Below are positions 6,596 through 13,927 of a stretch of DNA of 18,366 nucleotides, one piece after another. The notes under the pieces are model-generated. The model saw nothing but the letters and a program-made list of their open reading frames with translations. It did not search any database and was not told the DNA's origin. This DNA is from Methanomassiliicoccales archaeon PtaU1.Bin030 (GTDB lineage Archaea; Thermoplasmatota; Thermoplasmata; Methanomassiliicoccales; Methanomassiliicoccaceae): contig MVRB01000098.1 in assembly GCA_002067635.1 (NCBI GenBank), forward strand, positions 1 through 18,366, written 5' to 3'. Position 1 is the first letter of the stretch. Each line of letters starts with the position of its first letter. The translations under genes were made by a program, and so were the position numbers.

Positions 6596-7446
6596 TCTCA
6601 CACCTTCGCACCCTGCGCCAGGCGGCTTGGCTGGGCTGGCAGATGGAATCGAACTGGACCAGACCTTGGCTGTTCATCATATACTCCATAGTCCGGCCCA
6701 TTGCGGCCACCCTCATTCTGGTGGTCATGTTCCTGGTGATAAAGCAGGGCGTCGCCAACGACCCCCTGATGTTCACCTACACATACGTGGGGGCGGTTTT
6801 CTTCATGTTCGTGGCCCAGGTGCTACTGGGCGCCACCTATGTCATAATGGAGGACCGGGAGCACTATCAGACGCTGAGGCAGATCTACATCGCTCCCATC
6901 TCCCTTCACGTGTACATCATCGGGAGGTCGCTGAGCAAGGTGCTGCTCACCAGCCTTTCCGCGATCATATCCATGGCCTTCGGGCTGCTGGTCCTGAGGC
7001 TCCCCATCGATCTGCTGCGAGTGGACTGGCCCCTGTTCGCCCTCTCCATGTTGATAGGTCTGGGGTGCATACTGTCGATCGGCATCGCCCTGGCAGGGAT
7101 CACCTTCCTCACCGCGAAGCACAGCACCGGCATCAACGAGGGGATAGGCGGGGTCTTCTACCTTTTCTGCGGCACGCTGTTCCCCCTTACGGTGCTACCG
7201 CCGTGGGGTCAGAGCATCGGGATGGCCATCCCCATCACCTACTGGTTGGAGCTGGTGAGGAGGTCCCTGTACCCGGCGGGGGGGATAGAGACCATCAGCG
7301 GGCTGGGGGAGTTCTCCAACCCCGCGATACTCCTCCTTCTGGCCGCCTCCGCCCTGGTTTTCCTCGGGCTCTCCCTTCTCATCTTCTGGTTCGCCGACCG
7401 CATGGCGAGGAGGGCTGGGAAGGTGGATATGACCACAACATACTGA
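6586..7446 (+). CDS. ABC-2 type transporter permease 2
   Basis: This 286-residue membrane protein has an N-terminal amphipathic stretch (residues 1-25) and about six membrane segments. A conserved-looking coupling region contains M-E-D-R-E-H-Y-Q-T-L-R after the second segment, typical of ABC-2 permeases. The correct start is ATG 6586, with GGGAGG at 6569-6574. An open frame reaches back to 6295, but that part is a shadow inside permease 1. The 10-nt overlap with permease 1 implies translational coupling, so the three genes form one operon with two distinct permeases. It ends 9 nt before the convergent zinc-protein gene. Confidence 0.88.
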   Translation: MAVISHLRTLRQAAWLGWQMESNWTRPWLFIIYSIVRPIAATLILVVMFLVIKQGVANDPLMFTYTYVGAVFFMFVAQVLLGATYVIMEDREHYQTLRQIYIAPISLHVYIIGRSLSKVLLTSLSAIISMAFGLLVLRLPIDLLRVDWPLFALSMLIGLGCILSIGIALAGITFLTAKHSTGINEGIGGVFYLFCGTLFPLTVLPPWGQSIGMAIPITYWLELVRRSLYPAGGIETISGLGEFSNPAILLLLAASALVFLGLSLLIFWFADRMARRAGKVDMTTTY

Positions 7447-7455
7447 ACGGCAAGC

Positions 7456-7764
7456 TCAGCGGTAGGCCTCCCAGCCGCACCGGCACTTCTCCGTCTCCAG
7501 GCCACACGCTGGACAGCGCGGCTTATCCTCCCCAGACCTCTTTCCGGCAACGGGGACGGCGCTCTTCTTGAGCTCGATGAACCCCTCGGTCATGTCCACC
7601 ATGATCGCGTTGAAGCACTCGGCGCACAAGCTCGCGGCGCCCCGGGGGCGCTCCTTGCTGCCGAGCCGGACGAACATAGCCCCTCTTACGATGGTCCCCC
7701 TGCATCGATGGCAAGCTCGTTTCCTGGAGGCGATGTCCACCCAGATAGCGTAGTCCCTGTCCAT
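7456..7764 (-). CDS. Small protein with two zinc-binding cysteine clusters
   Basis: I do not recognise the family. The 102 residues hold two separate Cys clusters: C18-x2-C21 with C47-x2-C50 (HRCRG and LCAEC), and a tight C-terminal set C84-x2-C87-x6-C94-x-C96. That would bind two zinc ions. The first cluster sits in a short beta-rich ribbon with several Arg residues and could bind nucleic acid. A hydrophilic linker (residues about 68-82) joins the two. The start ATG 7764 has no obvious ribosome-binding site. A weak TATA-like CATAAG near 7797 (minus strand) would give a very short leader. The function is unknown. Confidence 0.7.
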   Translation of the reverse strand: MDRDYAIWVDIASRKRACHRCRGTIVRGAMFVRLGSKERPRGAASLCAECFNAIMVDMTEGFIELKKSAVPVAGKRSGEDKPRCPACGLETEKCRCGWEAYR

Positions 7765-7873
7765 ATGACCATTGGGGATGAGGGACCGGGCCGCTTATGG
7801 AGGTTGCGATTCTTCGTTAATAAAATATTTTTGAGAATTCGCGGCCAGCCCTGAGCTTGCAGAACGGTGATGA

Positions 7874-7911
7874 TGCAAAAGGAATTAAAGGGGGAACTAT
7901 TACAGGGGATT
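7874..7911 (+). promoter_or_regulatory. Promoter of tRNA-Arg
   Basis: CAAAAGG followed by AATTAAAG (7883-7890, centre about 7886) lies 26 bp before the mature 5' end at 7912. This fits BRE plus TATA geometry. A second AT-rich stretch (AATAAAATATT, about 7818-7829) in the same gap may serve the minus-strand zinc-protein gene. Confidence 0.5.
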
Positions 7912-7985
7912 GCCCGAGTGGGGTAGCTTGGATATCCTAAGAGATTGCGGATCTTTAGACCCGGGTTCGAATCCCGGCTCGGGCG
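7912..7985 (+). tRNA. tRNA-Arg (anticodon GCG)
   Basis: The full cloverleaf can be drawn. The acceptor stem is GCCCGAG (7912-7918) with CTCGGGC (7978-7984) and discriminator G 7985. The T arm is CCGGG/CCCGG around TTCGAAT (7961-7977). The anticodon stem is AGAGA/TCTTT (7940-7944 and 7952-7956) around loop TTGCGGA, so the anticodon is GCG (7947-7949), reading CGC and CGT. Conserved T8, A14, G15, G18-G19 and A21 are present. The D stem is irregular, with a G10-T25 wobble and a T13-T22 mismatch. CCA is not encoded. No intron is seen. Confidence 0.93.
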
Positions 7986-8040
7986 CTTCTCAAACCCACT
8001 AACGAAGCGCTTATCGGCCCTATGCACCATTTCTAACACA

Positions 8041-9000
8041 ATGTCCCGTTACGGGCTACCCTACGATCCCCTTCCGCCGCTGCTCTCCTCCTCCGACATG
8101 GCTGTCAGACTCCGGGCCGCTCGTGAGCTGGACGGTCAGAACGTGGACCTCGCAGCCCTCAGGGACCTTCCCGCCGTGCGCAAAAAGGTCGCCAGACAGC
8201 AGAAGGACGGCTCCTGGCGTTACCCCGGGCGAAGGGCGGACGGGGCCACCAACTACGAGTACCTGGAGACCTACAGGGCATTGGGGGAGCTGGTAGAGCT
8301 GTACGCCCTGGACGATGCCCATCCCGCGGTGTCCAGGGCTGCGGAGTACCTGTTCACCCTGCAGACCGATGAGGGCGACTTCCGGGGAATATACGGTAAG
8401 GAGTACTCTCCCAACTACACCGCGGGGGTCCTGGAGCTGATGATCCACGCGGGCCTGGGGCATGATGAACGGGTCGAGAGGGGTCTGCGGTGGCTGCTGT
8501 CCTGCAGACAGACGGATGGAGGATGGGCCGCCCCGCTGCGCACCAGAGGCTGGAAGTTCCGCGACCCCCTTCCTGGTGGCAGCGAACCGGTACGGCCGGA
8601 CACCACCAAGCCGTCATCCCATATGATCACAGGCATGGTGCTACGCGCCCTTGCCGCGAGCGATCTTTACCGCAGGAGGGAGGAGACCCTGAGGGCCGCG
8701 GCCTTTCTGGCCTCCCGCCTTCTCCTCCCGGACAGATATCCGGACCGCAAGGGCGTAGAATACTGGACCAAGTTCTCTTTCCCCTTCTGGTTCACCGACC
8801 TGGTGTCGGCCCTGGACTCCCTATCCTTGATTGGGATACCCGCTGACAATCCCTCCGTGGCCAAGGCCATGGAGTGGTTCTGCTCCCGTCAGCGCTCTGA
8901 TGGGACCTGGCGCCTGCAGTACCTGAAGGGGGCGGGGATAAGCATCGACGAGTGGGTCCACTTCGCCCTATGTCGGTCCTTCCGCCGCTACTCGGACTGA
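8041..9000 (+). CDS. Prenyltransferase/squalene-cyclase-repeat protein
   Basis: This 319-residue protein is built of alpha-helical hairpins punctuated by QW-like turns: Q-K-D-G-S-W at 54-59, Q-T-D-E-G-D-F at 108-114, R-Q-T-D-G-G-W at 156-162 and R-Q-R-S-D-G-T-W at 283-290. This is the alpha/alpha-barrel fold of squalene cyclases and prenyltransferase beta subunits. Neither the cyclase D-x-D-D acid motif nor the Asp/Cys/His zinc triad of protein prenyltransferases is visible, so classical activity is doubtful. ATG 8041 is chosen because TTATC at 8011-8015 gives leaderless spacing. The frame running back into the tRNA is not used. The 3' end overlaps the convergent RqcH gene by 13 nt. Confidence 0.75.
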   Translation: MSRYGLPYDPLPPLLSSSDMAVRLRAARELDGQNVDLAALRDLPAVRKKVARQQKDGSWRYPGRRADGATNYEYLETYRALGELVELYALDDAHPAVSRAAEYLFTLQTDEGDFRGIYGKEYSPNYTAGVLELMIHAGLGHDERVERGLRWLLSCRQTDGGWAAPLRTRGWKFRDPLPGGSEPVRPDTTKPSSHMITGMVLRALAASDLYRRREETLRAAAFLASRLLLPDRYPDRKGVEYWTKFSFPFWFTDLVSALDSLSLIGIPADNPSVAKAMEWFCSRQRSDGTWRLQYLKGAGISIDEWVHFALCRSFRRYSD

Positions 9001-10937
9001 TCCAGCCTCTCCGGTTCCTCCTCTATCCCCACTGTGGTGACCATGTCCACCTCGCCCGGCGGCAGTATCCGGGCGATCTCCTCCTCAGGGACCTCGAACA
9101 TCTTGGCGAGGAGGGAGGACGCCTTGGTCTTGGCCTTCCTCGCCGGCTCGATGATAACGTACCGGGAGGAGTGCGCCTGGACCGCGCCTAGCGGCCCGCA
9201 CATGATCTTCCTCCCTCCTTCGTACGTGATCTCCCCCACCGCGAGCTGCAGCGGCAGGTGGTAGATGTAGTTCCTCTTGCCGCGGATGACGAAGGCCCCG
9301 CGGGGGACGAACTCCCCGGCCTGGGCCATCTTGCTCACCTGGTCAGGCAGCACCCAGTAGGCCGTGCCCTCGGTGGCTCCGGCCATCCACGCCTTGGAGT
9401 GGGCGATGGCAAAGGTGCACGCCTCTATCATCTCCTCCTCGCTGGCCTCGGCCCCGTTGAGTATTACCACGCTGGGAGCCCCGTGGACATCGGCGTGGGC
9501 GAAGCGCTCGGTGGCCTTGAGATGCTTCTTCACCAGCTGATCGTTGCTGTGCGCGTCCCTTCCGGCCAGGACCATCCTGCCCTCGGAGGTCAGGAACCAC
9601 TTGTACCGCTCGAACCAGTACTCCTTGGTCTTGCGGACGGCGTGCTTCTCCGCCCTCCTACGACCTTCACCCTCCTTGAGCTTCTGTGCCAGGCGCCTCT
9701 CCGTCTCCTCGAGAGCGGTCTGAGCGCCCTGCATCTTTTCCTTGGCCTCCTTTCCCCTCTGGTAGAGCACGTTGGCGTTCCCCTCCACGCCCAGGGTATA
9801 GTCGAGGGTCACCTCCCGGCCCGCGATAACCGTGGTCACGGTGTGCTCCTTCGGGTCCACCCTCAGCAAGTTGGGCAACGCGGTCAGGGCCTCACGCGTC
9901 TGTTCCCAGTTCAGGCCTTCGCTTCTACCACGGACGACCCTCAGCAAGGCGTCCGTACCCATGTAGTCGGAGTAGATGGCCTCCGCCTGCTCGGCGAAGG
10001 CACGGGCCTCGGCCAGCTGCTTCTCGACCGCCGCCCCCTGCTGCTCTAGCTGGCGCACCAGTCGCTGGGTCTCGGGGTCCTCCTTCTCCCCAGTGAGCGG
10101 CGCCCTCTCTGTTATGTACTGATGGATACCATCGGAGAAGGTTCCATGCTCCCGCTGCTCCTTGTCTCCGTACTGCAGAAGAGGTATGGGTACCACGTCC
10201 ACGGGCCTGCCCTCCTCGAGCACGACGCGGGGACGACGCCGGGAGGAGCACTCCTGGAGCAGAAGGGATAGGGATCCGAAGAGGCGGTCCACCTCCTCGG
10301 GCGACAGGCTCTTTGCTTTGCGGTCCTTGTCCACCCCCCCACGGAGGCAGGTCTCCTCGGCATACTGCCCCCCGAGGTTGATGGCGGTGGCGAGGGTCCT
10401 CACGGCATCCGATGTGGAGCCCAGGAAGGCCTTGCGGAACGATGCCGCGTCCATCCTCAGGGGGTTGAACCTGGAGGGCGGGAAGGCATACTCCAGGCCG
10501 GGGCGCACCTCTCGGTGGCGCCACTTCCGGGAGTACACCGAGTTGAGTATCTTTCCCCCGGACGCCAGTATGAGGTTGCCGTCCCCGAAAAGCTCTATGA
10601 TCAGCTGGTAGGAGCTGGGTCCCTTCTCCAGGTCTAGCACCAGTATACGGTCGAACTCCTGCTGATGCACAGCGGCGATCCGAGCATTGGTGATGTACTT
10701 GCGCAGGTTCACCGCGAACTGGGAGGGCATGTCCGGTATGTCTGGCTTCTCCGGTGCTAGGTATAGCCACTTCATCTCCTGCAATACCAGCTCCTTCTTG
10801 CCCTGGCCCTGTGTGTTGATCCTCAGGAGGACGTTCTTGACGTCCCAATGGAACACCTTGTCCAGGTATCCGCCCACCAGGGACTGCATCTCCCCGGTCA
10901 TGGCCAGGATGTCGAACGCGCTCATCTCTTCCTTCAT
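8988..10937 (-). CDS. rqcH: Ribosome-associated quality-control protein RqcH (NEMF/Rqc2 homolog)
   Basis: This 649-residue NFACT-family protein binds 50S subunits carrying stalled peptidyl-tRNA. In bacteria the homolog adds alanine tails. The layout is an NFACT-N domain (about 1-210), a central helix-hairpin and coiled-coil part rich in Glu/Gln/Lys (about 270-450), and an NFACT-R domain (about 450-570, with Y-x-W-F-x-R-Y-K-W-F and H-x-H/H-A-D-V-H-G patterns). The D96-R97 pair (E-F-D-R-I) sits where the catalytic Asp-Arg of RqcH lies. ATG 10937 fits leaderless spacing from CTTATC near 10964, and ATG 10925 is an alternative. The tail overlaps the convergent cyclase-like gene. Confidence 0.93.
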   Translation of the reverse strand: MKEEMSAFDILAMTGEMQSLVGGYLDKVFHWDVKNVLLRINTQGQGKKELVLQEMKWLYLAPEKPDIPDMPSQFAVNLRKYITNARIAAVHQQEFDRILVLDLEKGPSSYQLIIELFGDGNLILASGGKILNSVYSRKWRHREVRPGLEYAFPPSRFNPLRMDAASFRKAFLGSTSDAVRTLATAINLGGQYAEETCLRGGVDKDRKAKSLSPEEVDRLFGSLSLLLQECSSRRRPRVVLEEGRPVDVVPIPLLQYGDKEQREHGTFSDGIHQYITERAPLTGEKEDPETQRLVRQLEQQGAAVEKQLAEARAFAEQAEAIYSDYMGTDALLRVVRGRSEGLNWEQTREALTALPNLLRVDPKEHTVTTVIAGREVTLDYTLGVEGNANVLYQRGKEAKEKMQGAQTALEETERRLAQKLKEGEGRRRAEKHAVRKTKEYWFERYKWFLTSEGRMVLAGRDAHSNDQLVKKHLKATERFAHADVHGAPSVVILNGAEASEEEMIEACTFAIAHSKAWMAGATEGTAYWVLPDQVSKMAQAGEFVPRGAFVIRGKRNYIYHLPLQLAVGEITYEGGRKIMCGPLGAVQAHSSRYVIIEPARKAKTKASSLLAKMFEVPEEEIARILPPGEVDMVTTVGIEEEPERLDQSE

Positions 10938-11024
10938 CGTTCCCTGCTACCGTTCCAGGAAGATAAGCTTTGCTGACCCCAATAGGGAAAAAGGATTTGG
11001 CGGTCCGGTGAATATGGGAAGGTA

Positions 11025-11489
11025 ATGATCACAGAGGTGAGCGAGGCCGAACTCCCCCTCATACTGGAGCTGCAGCGCGCCGCCTTCCGTCAGGAGGCCG
11101 AGCACGTGAAGGACCCCTTCATAAAGCCCATGACCCAGACCCTGGAGGAGCTGCGGGAGGAGCTGGCCACCAGCGTGTTCCTGAAGTACGTGGAGGATGG
11201 CGTCATCATCGGATCGGTCAGGGCCAAGGCGGTCGGTGGCACATGCTACATCGGCCGCCTGGTGGTGCACCCCGATCACTGGAGGAAGGGTATAGGCAGG
11301 TCATTGATGCGCGAGATAGAGGGACGCTTCCGTGACGTCCAACGGTACGAGCTGTTCACAAGGGAGGACCACGAATCCACTCGCCCGTTCTACCGCTCCC
11401 TGGGGTACACTCCTTTCAAGATAGAGAGGTACAGCAACACCCTGAGCTTCGTGTTCCTGGAGAAGCCCGTCCAGAAGGACGGCCAATAG
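11025..11489 (+). CDS. GNAT-family N-acetyltransferase
   Basis: This 154-residue protein has a single Gcn5-related acetyltransferase domain. The acetyl-CoA loop is seen in R-L-V-V-H-P-x2-W-R-K-G-I-G-R-S-L (about residues 73-90), matching the Q/R-x2-G-x-G/A motif. A later F-Y-R-S-L-G-Y segment is the usual motif B end. The substrate is unknown, since these enzymes act on small molecules or protein amines. ATG 11025 follows GGGAAGG (11016-11022) closely. The gene diverges from rqcH across 87 nt, which holds the weak promoter of rqcH and no clear one for this gene. Confidence 0.88.
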   Translation: MITEVSEAELPLILELQRAAFRQEAEHVKDPFIKPMTQTLEELREELATSVFLKYVEDGVIIGSVRAKAVGGTCYIGRLVVHPDHWRKGIGRSLMREIEGRFRDVQRYELFTREDHESTRPFYRSLGYTPFKIERYSNTLSFVFLEKPVQKDGQ

Positions 11490-11496
11490 CACAGGG

Positions 11497-11521
11497 CCGT
11501 TACACACCCCGATCGTAACGG
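11497..11521. repeat. Inverted repeat after the GNAT gene, upstream of a TATA box
   Basis: CCGTTAC (11497-11503) and GTAACGG (11515-11521) are perfect 7-bp inverted arms with an 11-nt spacer. The repeat begins 8 nt after the GNAT stop and ends just before the AT-rich box AATAATTATA (about 11526-11535) that serves the next gene. It could be a transcription-end hairpin for the GNAT gene or an operator for its neighbour. Confidence 0.5.
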
Positions 11522-11559
11522 AAAGAATAATTATAGCCGCTTGAATGTGGGGAGATACG

Positions 11560-11913
11560 TTGATCGACATCGAGGATGTGATCCTCCAGCGCATCGAGCA
11601 GATCGAGGAGGACGACGAGGAGCTCGAGACGGACTACGAGCTGATAGCACCCGATAACCGCGGGGTCATCACCGTTACCTACGACCTCCTCCCCATAGGG
11701 GCCGAGTTCGTGGAGTCTGATGTGAGCTGGTCCCGCGAGGATGCGGTGGACGAGTACAGCTTCGCAGCGGACGAGGGCCTCTACGTTGCAGTGATAGTTC
11801 CCAACGAGGCCTTCCTCAGCGTAAAGGAGAGACTGCTCCGAAAAGGCCGGATAGGCATTGACGTTTACAGCTACGAATCGCTGGGCATCCTATCCACTCC
11901 CATGGCTGGATGA
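11560..11913 (+). CDS. Acidic protein of unknown function
   Basis: I do not recognise the family. The 117 residues are strongly acidic at the N-terminus, with a run of Glu/Asp around residues 11-24. A compact alpha/beta region follows (V-I-T-V-T-Y-D-L-L-P and Y-V-A-V-I-V-P), ending in a Lys/Arg-rich helix and a short beta segment. There is no signal peptide, membrane segment, Cys cluster or catalytic motif. TTG 11560 is preferred because GGGGAG (11548-11553) precedes it with good spacing and the TATA-like box predicts transcription start near 11558. An in-frame ATG at 11545 would lie upstream of that start. The gene is probably monocistronic. Confidence 0.65.
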   Translation: MIDIEDVILQRIEQIEEDDEELETDYELIAPDNRGVITVTYDLLPIGAEFVESDVSWSREDAVDEYSFAADEGLYVAVIVPNEAFLSVKERLLRKGRIGIDVYSYESLGILSTPMAG

Positions 11914-11940
11914 CCACCAGCCCGCGATTGCCAGCCGGGT

Positions 11941-11982
11941 CGAAACCTATATTAACAACTATCGAATTGATGGTGTCCATCC
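11941..11982 (+). promoter_or_regulatory. Promoter of tRNA-Thr
   Basis: BRE-like GAAACC is followed by TATATTAA (11948-11955, centre 11951.5), placing transcription start near 11978, about 5 nt before the mature tRNA. This is a clear archaeal promoter. Confidence 0.6.
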
Positions 11983-12057
11983 GCCACTGTGGCTTAGTGG
12001 TATAGCGACGCCTTGGTAAGGCGTAGGTCGAGGGTTCAATTCCCTCCAGTGGCTCCA
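11983..12057 (+). tRNA. tRNA-Thr (anticodon GGT)
   Basis: The acceptor stem is GCCACTG (11983-11989) with CAGTGGC (12047-12053). The discriminator is T 12054, followed by CCA (12055-12057), which therefore appears to be encoded. The anticodon stem is ACGCC/GGCGT (12008-12012 and 12020-12024) around TTGGTAA, giving anticodon GGT (12015-12017), reading ACC and ACT. The T arm is GAGGG/CCCTC around TTCAATT. The variable loop is the short AGGTC. The D stem has three good pairs. No intron is seen. Confidence 0.94.
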
Positions 12058-12085
12058 TCTTCATTCTCAATTATTACAAGCTTAC

Positions 12086-12132
12086 TTTTAATACCGCGAA
12101 GCAAGATTGTCGCCCAACTCTAGCCGTGAAGG
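12086..12132 (+). promoter_or_regulatory. Promoter of the surface-protein gene
   Basis: TTTTAATA (12086-12093, centre about 12089.5) predicts transcription start near 12116, giving a leader of about 17 nt before ATG 12133. A GTGAAGG stretch abuts the ATG. The box follows the tRNA-Thr end by about 30 nt. Confidence 0.45.
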
Positions 12133-13743
12133 ATGGGATTTGGGATGGGACGTGCTTTAGGGTTGATACTGGTAGCATTTGTTCTATTGAGCGGTTCAGC
12201 ATTGCTAGGAAGCACGGCGACGGCGGCCCCGATGGTCACCTCCGGGTCCCTGCACCTCAACATCACCGCCCCTCAGTCCCCACCCACCCCCTACCTCCTG
12301 ACCCCGTATGCCAACATAACATGGGAGGCGTACGATGATTCTTACAACATAACCGAGACCCTGGTCTACCTGGACGATGCCAACGCTGTGTCCACATCTC
12401 TCAACTGGGTGAACTTCACCGGCCTCTCCGATGGACGACACACTGTTACGGTATGGGTGATAAACGAGATCGGCTCGTCCGCTGAGAGCTCCGTCGTGTT
12501 CTACATCGATACCACTCCCCCGACCCTCCAGATAGTCTCTCCGAACAACGGCGATTACCTCAACAATTCCGATGTCACGGTCACCTGGCAGGCCTACAGC
12601 GCCGTGGGCATCGCCTACTACGAGATCAGGATGGACAGCGATCCGTGGTTGACCCCCATATCCTACTCCAGGTCCTCCAACACCTTCAGCAGCGTCGCCA
12701 ACGGGCAGCACAATGTTACGGTGGTCGCCCATGACAGGGGCGGCAGGACCACCTCCTCCGTGATCAACTTCAACATCGATACCACCATCCCCACCGTAAC
12801 CATCACCGCTCCAGGGGATGACGCAGGATTCAACCAAACCGGCGTCACCGTTTCATGGAGCGGTTCTGACGCAGGCAACAACCTTGTCGGCTACCAGATC
12901 TGGGTGGATGGCGTAAAGCTCACCACGGCCGTTCCCGGGGAGAACCACCTGACCAGCAGCTACTCCAAGGGATACCATACCGTGCGCATAGTGGCCATCG
13001 ATGTCGCCAACAATACCGCCTCCGATGAGGTCACATTCCTCGTGGATACCGAGGTCCCGGCGATAATCGAGCGGTCTCCAGAAGGTGGAGATGTCGCCGT
13101 GGAAGCGGTCATCGAGGTCAACTTCACCAAGCTGATGGACCCTCTCGCGACGACCATACTTGTTCCAGGGGTCGACGGTTCCTTGGATTGGGAGGGGACG
13201 CTTCTGAGGTTCACACCCTCATCGCCACTGGCCTATGGGGCCACATATGCCGTCGTTCTCAACGCCAGCGATGCTGTGGGCAACGTGATCACCAGCTCCT
13301 GGACCTTCACCACCACCAACCTTGGTACCATCTCCGGCGTGATAACAGACATGGAAGGGAAACCGGTCTCCGGAGTGAAGGTATCTCTCGATAATGGGGC
13401 GAGCGTGTTCACAGATAGCTTCGGCGCATTCACTCTGACCGCACCTGCCGGTCCCAACAACATCACCTTCAGCAAGATGGGATGGGACTCCACGACCAGG
13501 ACAGTGGAGGTCGTGGCCGGCGAATCCGTCAACCTGGAGACGATCTCCGTTAAGCCATCCAATCCCCTGGCCATCTATGGCGTGGTCGCTGCCGTCGCGG
13601 CCGTGCTCATCGCCCTCCTCCTATACACGTTCCGCCGCCACAAGCCTCAGCGGGCCCCTCCGGCCAGATCATGGAGGGGCATGGAGGACCTGCAGAGGCG
13701 GTCACGCCGAGCGATGGACGATGACGAGGACGACCGCCTGTAG
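12133..13743 (+). CDS. Secreted, membrane-anchored Ig-like surface protein
   Basis: The 536 residues read from outside to inside. A Sec signal peptide (about 1-32, ending A-T-A-A) is followed by three bacterial Ig-like/fibronectin-like modules (about 40-130, 131-218 and 219-305) with repeated D-T-x2-P-T and N-x-V-T-V-x-W patterns. Next come an SbsA-type Ig-like module (about 306-395, F-T-P-x3-L-x-Y-G-A-T-Y), a carboxypeptidase-regulatory-like domain (about 398-470, G-x-I-S-G-V-I-T-D-x2-G-K-P-V-x-G-V), one membrane helix (about 478-500) and a charged Arg/Asp tail. Many N-x-S/T sequons suggest N-glycosylation. It probably works in the cell envelope or adhesion. ATG 12145 is an alternative start. 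Confidence 0.8.
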   Translation: MGFGMGRALGLILVAFVLLSGSALLGSTATAAPMVTSGSLHLNITAPQSPPTPYLLTPYANITWEAYDDSYNITETLVYLDDANAVSTSLNWVNFTGLSDGRHTVTVWVINEIGSSAESSVVFYIDTTPPTLQIVSPNNGDYLNNSDVTVTWQAYSAVGIAYYEIRMDSDPWLTPISYSRSSNTFSSVANGQHNVTVVAHDRGGRTTSSVINFNIDTTIPTVTITAPGDDAGFNQTGVTVSWSGSDAGNNLVGYQIWVDGVKLTTAVPGENHLTSSYSKGYHTVRIVAIDVANNTASDEVTFLVDTEVPAIIERSPEGGDVAVEAVIEVNFTKLMDPLATTILVPGVDGSLDWEGTLLRFTPSSPLAYGATYAVVLNASDAVGNVITSSWTFTTTNLGTISGVITDMEGKPVSGVKVSLDNGASVFTDSFGAFTLTAPAGPNNITFSKMGWDSTTRTVEVVAGESVNLETISVKPSNPLAIYGVVAAVAAVLIALLLYTFRRHKPQRAPPARSWRGMEDLQRRSRRAMDDDEDDRL

Positions 13744-13927
13744 AACCCCCGCCTCCTGTGCATGGCTGACCCCCTATCATGTCCAGGCATAGAGTATCTC
13801 CGCCCTTTCATGATGACTTCATATCGCAGGACCTGCTGACCAGTGATCTGGGGCAAATGCTCCCAGTGTCGATGAGATCCGATCGCCATTATAAAGAAAA
13901 AAAAGAATGGAGGAGGCTTGCGAGCGT
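13744..13927. other. Intergenic stretch with no gene found
   Basis: Apart from the A/T run annotated below, I see no gene or repeat in this 184-nt stretch between the surface-protein stop and the micropeptide. It carries a 25-codon plus-strand ATG frame with no coding-like features, which I do not call. Confidence 0.4.
13891..13906 (-). terminator. T-rich terminator of the micropeptide gene
   Basis: On the minus strand this reads as a run of eight T's followed by C and more T's, about 20 nt after the micropeptide stop. Archaeal RNA polymerase often terminates at such oligo-T tracts. Confidence 0.45.

Noticed and set aside
6627..7571. Long plus-strand frame over permease 2
   Set aside because: It is out of frame with the convincing membrane protein, and its His/Gly/Arg-rich translation is a shadow.
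7945..8040. Start of the cyclase-like gene inside tRNA-Arg
   Set aside because: The frame is open there, but the 32 extra residues would come from tRNA sequence. ATG 8041 fits leaderless spacing and the domain boundary.
9258..10937. Plus-strand and alternate minus-strand long frames over rqcH
   Set aside because: They are shadows of the strongly supported RqcH gene. High GC lowers stop frequency in the other frames.
5784..13743. Pyrrolysine (TAG) read-through
   Set aside because: Several genes end in TAG, and methanogen relatives can decode TAG. The TAG-terminated frames that I read on past the stop (after the ATPase and the surface protein) gave no conserved-looking extension.
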